Shown here: positions 20,980 through 23,749 of the stretch, piece by piece
Position numbering within the stretch: position 1 is the first letter of the stretch
Layout of the letters: every line of letters begins with the position of its first letter
Assembly: GCA_030670165.1 (NCBI GenBank)
Contig: DAOVCF010000009.1
Span: 1-23,749 of the forward strand
Origin: Candidatus Stahliibacteriota bacterium
Lineage (GTDB): Bacteria; Hydrothermota; Tepidihabitantia; B3-TA06
Length of the DNA: 23,749 bases
Reading direction: 5' to 3'
The notes under the pieces: generated by a model
The model's database searches: none
What the model was told of the DNA's origin: nothing
What the model saw: only the letters and a program-made list of their open reading frames with translations
Translations under genes and position numbers: made by a program

Positions 20980-21602
20980 CTGTACCTCTCAACCAGCGGC
21001 TTGCAAGCCGACTTGAATAGAACAAGCTTCCGGCGGCGCCAGACTGCGTAGGCATTAAGATCAGCCTCGGGCATCAGATCCAAAGAAGCTATGTTCCGTG
21101 AGGCACGCAAAAGCTCTGGGGAGTACTGGACAGGCACAAGCAAGAGGGAAACCTTGGAGCTATCACGCACCGGCGCCAGAGCCTGGGCCACAAGTCTGGT
21201 CTTGGGTTCTTCAAGTTTAATATCCTCCATGACCACAACGTTGCCCATCTGCAGCTTCTGCTTTAAGGCCTCAAGCAAGGCACGTTGACGCATCTTCGCT
21301 GGCAACCCCTTTCGATAGCTTCGAGGCGTGGGGCCGTGCGCCACACCACCGTGCACACGGGTCGGAGAACGTGCGGAGCCCACCCTTGCTCGCCCCAGAT
21401 GTTTTTGAGGGAAAAGCTTCCTTGAGGAACCCTCTACTTCACCTCTGGACTTAGTCTTGGCGGTTCCCTGGCGCATGTTGGCTCGATAAGCCTCTACCGC
21501 CTCCCAGAGAAGCGTTTCGTTCACCGGGGCGGCGAAAATCTCGTCGGGGAACTCCACCGTTCCAGCCTGGTTGCCGTCTGCTTTGAGAACTTTGATCTTC
21601 AT
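20976..21602 (-). CDS. rplD: 50S ribosomal protein L4
   Basis: L4 lines the exit tunnel and in E. coli represses the S10 operon. The 208-residue protein has the extended loop with RQGTAKTKSRGEVEGSSRKLFPQKHLGRARVGSARSPTRVHGGVAHGPTPRSY and then KGLPAKMRQRALLEAL, the diagnostic middle part. No S10-type attenuator can be looked for because the region upstream of tuf is outside the window. The ATG at 21602 overlaps the rplC stop by four bases. Confidence 0.97.
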   Translation of the reverse strand: MKIKVLKADGNQAGTVEFPDEIFAAPVNETLLWEAVEAYRANMRQGTAKTKSRGEVEGSSRKLFPQKHLGRARVGSARSPTRVHGGVAHGPTPRSYRKGLPAKMRQRALLEALKQKLQMGNVVVMEDIKLEEPKTRLVAQALAPVRDSSKVSLLLVPVQYSPELLRASRNIASLDLMPEADLNAYAVWRRRKLVLFKSACKPLVERYR

Positions 21603-22219
21603 GGTGCCGTCTTCTTTATTATGAGAACTCCACCTGAAGGACCTGGGACAGAACCCTTAAGGTACAGAAGACATTTCTCTGCATCCACATTTACAACCCT
21701 GAGGTTACGAACGGTCTGCTGCTCGTTTCCGTAATGTCCTGGCATGCGGCTTCCCTTCCAAATCCTGCCTGGTGAGGTTCCAGGACCGACGGAGCCAACA
21801 CGGCGGTGGTGATTTGACCCGTGGGTTCGAGGCCCCCCGTGCCAGTTATGGCGCTTCATCCCCCCGGCAAAACCTCGTCCCTTGGTCCATCCGACCACGT
21901 CCACCCTGTCACCGGGCTGAAACATAGCCACGTCAAGTTTCTTGCCGGGCGTGACGTTATCTTCAAATTCTCCTCGCACCTCAATCACCCTGGCCGGCAC
22001 ATGACCAAGACCAGCCTTCTTGAGGTGTCCGCGCAGAGGCTTGGTTGCGCGCTTGCGGCGACCTATACCCAGCTGTAAGGCGGCATAGCCGTCGCGTTCG
22101 ACGGTCTTGCGCTGGACTACGTGACATGAGTCTGTCTCTACGAGGGTAACAGAAGTCACCTTGCGACCGTCGGCATAAACCCTACTCATTCCGAGCTTAC
22201 GTCCAAGCATTCCTTTCAT
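21599..22219 (-). CDS. rplC: 50S ribosomal protein L3
   Basis: L3 is an early assembly protein whose loop reaches the peptidyl transferase centre. The 206-residue protein starts MKGMLGRKLGMSRVYADG. It contains the loop KGRGFAGGMKRHNWHGGPRTHGSNHHRRVGSVG, followed by RIWKGSRMPGHYGNEQQTVRNL. The ATG at 22219 lies ten bases after the rpsJ stop, with AAAAGG as a modest ribosome site. Confidence 0.97.
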   Translation of the reverse strand: MKGMLGRKLGMSRVYADGRKVTSVTLVETDSCHVVQRKTVERDGYAALQLGIGRRKRATKPLRGHLKKAGLGHVPARVIEVRGEFEDNVTPGKKLDVAMFQPGDRVDVVGWTKGRGFAGGMKRHNWHGGPRTHGSNHHRRVGSVGPGTSPGRIWKGSRMPGHYGNEQQTVRNLRVVNVDAEKCLLYLKGSVPGPSGGVLIIKKTAP

Positions 22220-22229
22220 GAACCTTTTC

Positions 22230-22550
22230 TTATCCTTTCACTGAATGGATCTCGATCTCAACACCGGCCGGGACTTCAAGTCGCATAAGGGCATCAATCA
22301 TCTCGGATGTAGCCTCGCCTATCTCGATAAGACGCTTGTGCACCTTGAACTCGAACTGTTCGCGGCTGCGCTTATCGATGTGCGGTGAACGCAGAACCGT
22401 GTACAGCGAACGGCGAGTCGGCAAGGGTATAGGACCGGAGACCTTGGCACCTGTCCGTTTGGCTATATCTACTATGTCCTTTGCAGATTGATCAAGAATC
22501 CTGTAGTCGTAGGCCTTGAGCTTGATGCGAATCTTCTCTATGTTGGCCAT
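22230..22550 (-). CDS. rpsJ: 30S ribosomal protein S10
   Basis: S10 is part of the 30S head and of the NusB antitermination complex. The 106-residue protein shows IRIKLKAYDYRILDQSAKDIVDIAKRTGAKVSGPIPLPTRR, the following SPHIDKRSREQFE and the C-terminal VEIEIHSVKG. The ATG at 22550 overlaps the tuf stop by one base (TAATG). Its position directly after tuf marks the start of the S10 block. Confidence 0.97.
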   Translation of the reverse strand: MANIEKIRIKLKAYDYRILDQSAKDIVDIAKRTGAKVSGPIPLPTRRSLYTVLRSPHIDKRSREQFEFKVHKRLIEIGEATSEMIDALMRLEVPAGVEIEIHSVKG

Positions 22551-23749
22551 TACTCGATAACCTTGGTGACCACTCCGGCGCCGACGGTGCGACCGCCCTC
22601 TCGGATGGCAAAACGAGAACCGTCCTCCAATGCAACGTCACTGATAAGCTCAACCGTCAACTCAACGTTGTCCCCAGGCATCACCATCTCCACCCCCTCT
22701 GGAAGCACAACAGAACCCGTAACGTCAGTAGTACGTATGTAGAACTGAGGACGGTAGCCGGCAAAAAACGGACTGTGACGTCCACCCTCCTCCTTCTTGA
22801 GAATGTACACCTGACCCGTAAACTTCACATGAGGCTTAATCGAACCTGGCTTGGCAACGACCATCCCGCGCGCCACCTCGTCCTTGTCTATCCCGCGTAA
22901 AAGAACACCAACGTTGTCGCCTGCTATAGCCTCGTCCAAAATCTTTCTAAACATCTCCAAACTCGTAGCCACAGTCTTGCGATGCATCCCGAAACCGATG
23001 ATCTCTACCTCGTCGCCGGGAACTATCCGGCCTCGCTCTACCTTGCCCGTTACAACCGTACCACGACCAGTTATAGAAAAGATGTCCTCCATAGGCATAA
23101 GGAAAGGCTTATCCATCTCTCGCTCAGGTAGGGGAATGTAGGAATCAACCGCCTTCATCAGCTCATGGATAGATGCGTACTCAGGCGCAGAAGGATCGGT
23201 AGACTCCGACTCCAATGCCTTCAACGCACTGCCGCGAACGACAGGTATCTCATCTCCGGGAAACTCGTACTTCGTCAATAACTCACGTACCTCCAGTTCA
23301 ACCAGATCCAGAAGCTCCGCATCATCCACCATATCGGTCTTGTTCATGTATACCACTATGGCAGGAACGTTCACCTGACGAGCCAACAGGATGTGCTCAC
23401 GGGTCTGCGGCATCGGACCGTCTGCACCTGATACCACCAGAACAGCACCGTCCATCTGTGCAGCACCGGTGATCATGTTCTTGATGTAGTCGGCATGACC
23501 CGGACAGTCTATGTGAGCGTAATGGCGCTTCTCCGTCTGGTACTCGATGTGCGCCAGCTGGATGGTAAGGCCACGCGCCTTCTCCTCGGGAGCCTTGTCA
23601 ATCTCATCAAAAGGCGTAAACTTAGCGCCGCCTGCAAAACCCAACACCTTGGTGATCGCCGCGGTCAACGTGGTCTTGCCGTGATCCACGTGACCTATAG
23701 TCCCTATGTTTATGTGCGGCTTCGATCTGTCGAACTTGGCCTTCGCCAT
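22550..23749 (-). CDS. tuf: Elongation factor Tu
   Basis: EF-Tu brings aminoacyl-tRNA to the ribosome. The 399-residue protein is complete, with its ATG being the last three bases of the window. It has the P-loop GHVDHGKT (19-26), DCPGH (81-85, with catalytic His85) and NKTD (136-139). It ends in the C-terminal domains with GRGTVVTGKVERG and HSPFFAGYRPQFYIRTTDVTG. Switch I reads RGLTIQLAHIEY in place of the common RGITIN(T/I)(S/A)HVEY, an unusual variant that keeps the essential Thr62. The promoter and any upstream fusA-rpsG-rpsL genes are outside the window. Confidence 0.98.
   Translation of the reverse strand: MAKAKFDRSKPHINIGTIGHVDHGKTTLTAAITKVLGFAGGAKFTPFDEIDKAPEEKARGLTIQLAHIEYQTEKRHYAHIDCPGHADYIKNMITGAAQMDGAVLVVSGADGPMPQTREHILLARQVNVPAIVVYMNKTDMVDDAELLDLVELEVRELLTKYEFPGDEIPVVRGSALKALESESTDPSAPEYASIHELMKAVDSYIPLPEREMDKPFLMPMEDIFSITGRGTVVTGKVERGRIVPGDEVEIIGFGMHRKTVATSLEMFRKILDEAIAGDNVGVLLRGIDKDEVARGMVVAKPGSIKPHVKFTGQVYILKKEEGGRHSPFFAGYRPQFYIRTTDVTGSVVLPEGVEMVMPGDNVELTVELISDVALEDGSRFAIREGGRTVGAGVVTKVIE

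Overview
The window is a bacterial chromosome segment of moderate GC. It carries an almost complete universal ribosomal-protein supercluster on the minus strand and a short accessory region at its left end. The lineage cannot be fixed from the sequence alone. A protein at 2328-3974 has a signal peptide and a C-terminal tail resembling the type IX (Por) secretion sorting domain, and a lipoprotein and a possible outer-membrane barrel fragment are also present. Together these suggest a Gram-negative bacterium of the FCB group or a related candidate phylum (WOR-3/Stahlbacteria-like is my guess, by inference only).

Left part, 1-4168. The 3' end of a plus-strand gene (possibly a beta-barrel) is followed by a rubrerythrin-like diiron protein with its own candidate promoter. 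A 338-base non-coding stretch (818-1155) holds two inverted copies of a 37-base hairpin repeat, a near-consensus sigma70-type promoter and a perfect 11-bp hairpin. Next, on the minus strand, come hypA and hypB (nickel insertion) and a secreted repeat protein that looks like an eight-bladed beta-propeller closed by N- and C-terminal half-motifs. That gene has a strong promoter at 4006-4034. A third copy of the hairpin repeat lies at 4128-4164.

Right part, 4169-23749. All genes are on the minus strand, so transcription runs from right to left: tuf-rpsJ-rplC-rplD-rplW-rplB-rpsS-rplV-rpsC-rplP-rpmC-rpsQ-rplN-rplX-rplE-rpsN-rpsH-rplF-rplR-rpsE-rpmD-rplO-secY-adk-map-infA-rpmJ-rpsM-rpsK-rpsD-rpoA-rplQ. 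This is the S10, spc and alpha operons fused. It continues without a real gap into panD, a short GlmU-type nucleotidyltransferase, a LytR_C-domain membrane protein and rsfS. After 53 bases come a PTS EIIA (PtsN-type) gene, a zinc-ribbon protein and a DUF192 lipoprotein. Most junctions overlap by 1-17 bases or are separated by 0-10 bases, and several genes start with GTG or TTG, which points to strong translational coupling.

The core genes are ordinary, with some exceptions: lysine-rich tails on L17 and L29, a 9-bp tandem repeat inside rplR, an RNA polymerase alpha C-terminal domain lacking the usual DNA-contact residues, a GlmU without its acetyltransferase half, and a LytR_C gene whose membrane helix appears to begin upstream of any standard start codon. 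The best candidate for something undescribed is the hairpin repeat family: three copies of identical length with compensatory base changes in the stem. I saw no rRNA, tRNA, CRISPR array, insertion sequence or defence system.
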